Below are positions 45,573 through 45,606 of a stretch of 45,606 nucleotides of DNA, in pieces (position 1 is the first letter of the stretch; the number at the start of each line of letters is the position of its first letter). The translations under genes and the position numbers were made by a program. The DNA lies in the IMG/VR virus record IMGVR_UViG_3300031586_000007, positions 1 to 45,606 of that record. One strand, written 5' to 3'. The stretch comes from a virus. The notes beneath the pieces were generated by a model. The model saw nothing but the letters and a program-made list of their open reading frames with translations, made no database searches and was not told where the DNA came from.

Positions 45573-45606
45573 TTATTTCCCTTTGGCTTCCTGTCCTTCT
45601 GTCTGT
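45573..45606 (-). CDS. C-terminal fragment of a gene running into the window
   Basis: The first bases on the minus strand read QTEGQEAKGK and a stop at 45575-45573, consistent with the end of a gene starting outside the window. Too short to identify. Confidence 0.3.
   Translation of the reverse strand, partial: QTEGQEAKGK

Noticed and set aside
1-45606. CRISPR array, rRNA, integrase or reverse transcriptase
   Set aside because: No regular direct repeats with spacers, no rRNA-like sequence and no matching protein motifs were seen.

Overview
This window is a contiguous piece of a tailed double-stranded DNA phage genome (Caudoviricetes), most likely a siphovirus: it has a tape-measure gene, one tail-tube gene and no recognisable sheath. 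The DNA is AT-rich and gene-dense. Almost every gene is on the minus strand, packed head to tail with ATGA, TAATG or abutting stop/start junctions and strong Shine-Dalgarno (SD) sites of the form AAAGGAGATGAT or GGAGG. No integrase, repressor, tRNA, CRISPR array or reverse transcriptase was seen, so lifestyle is undecided. The host cannot be named; two peptidoglycan-active enzymes and several carbohydrate-binding-like virion domains suggest a walled, polysaccharide-coated bacterium.

Read along the coding (minus) strand, from high to low coordinates. 45.6-43.7 kb: small unknown genes and an SMC/RecF-like ATPase. 43.7-41.4 kb: a recombination operon behind a promoter with doubled TTGACA boxes (small protein, ribbon-helix-helix protein, YqaJ exonuclease, RecT). 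41.4-41.2 kb: a GC-rich, inverted-repeat-bounded structured element. 41.2-38.3 kb: tiny genes, RNase H, a zinc-ribbon protein, a 3D-domain exported protein and an MT-A70 methyltransferase. 38.3-38.1 kb: a promoter, a leader ORF and a large hairpin. 38.1-35.0 kb: a DnaD-like replication protein, a helicase-loader-like protein, a PD-(D/E)XK nuclease and small proteins. 35.0-28.3 kb: packaging and portal (TerS, TerL, HNH, a transglutaminase-like protein, an SPPY-type DNA methyltransferase, portal). 28.4-23.6 kb: MuF head protein with intein, Com-like zinc finger, promoter-terminator unit, XkdF-like protease/scaffold and major capsid. 23.5-19.9 kb: a four-gene sugar cassette (nucleotide-sugar dehydrogenase, methyltransferase, TupA-like ATP-grasp, glycosyltransferase). 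19.8-8.2 kb: connector, tail completion, tail terminator, HNH, tail tube, frameshifted tail chaperones, tape measure and baseplate proteins. 8.1-4.6 kb: lysis genes and small membrane proteins. 4.6-0 kb: modular tail-fibre and receptor-binding proteins, the last running off the window.

The most remarkable locus is the MuF-type head morphogenesis gene (26496-28424). A 318-residue intein splits it exactly at its conserved INCRC motif. The same 954 bp carries, on the opposite strand and in exact codon register, a 291-codon gene with two helix-turn-helix segments and a Vsr/EDxHD-like homing-endonuclease domain. It has its own SD and a candidate extended -10 promoter, and it is the only convincing plus-strand gene in the window. 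The intein appears to encode its homing enzyme antisense to itself rather than as an in-frame LAGLIDADG or HNH insertion.

Other points of interest are a sugar cassette whose glycosyltransferase shares a C-terminal module with a neighbouring virion-region zinc-finger protein, a putative +1 (or -2) tail-chaperone frameshift, structured elements at 38.1 and 41.3 kb, a promoter-terminator pair that would make a ~95-nt RNA, and module shuffling among tail-fibre proteins.
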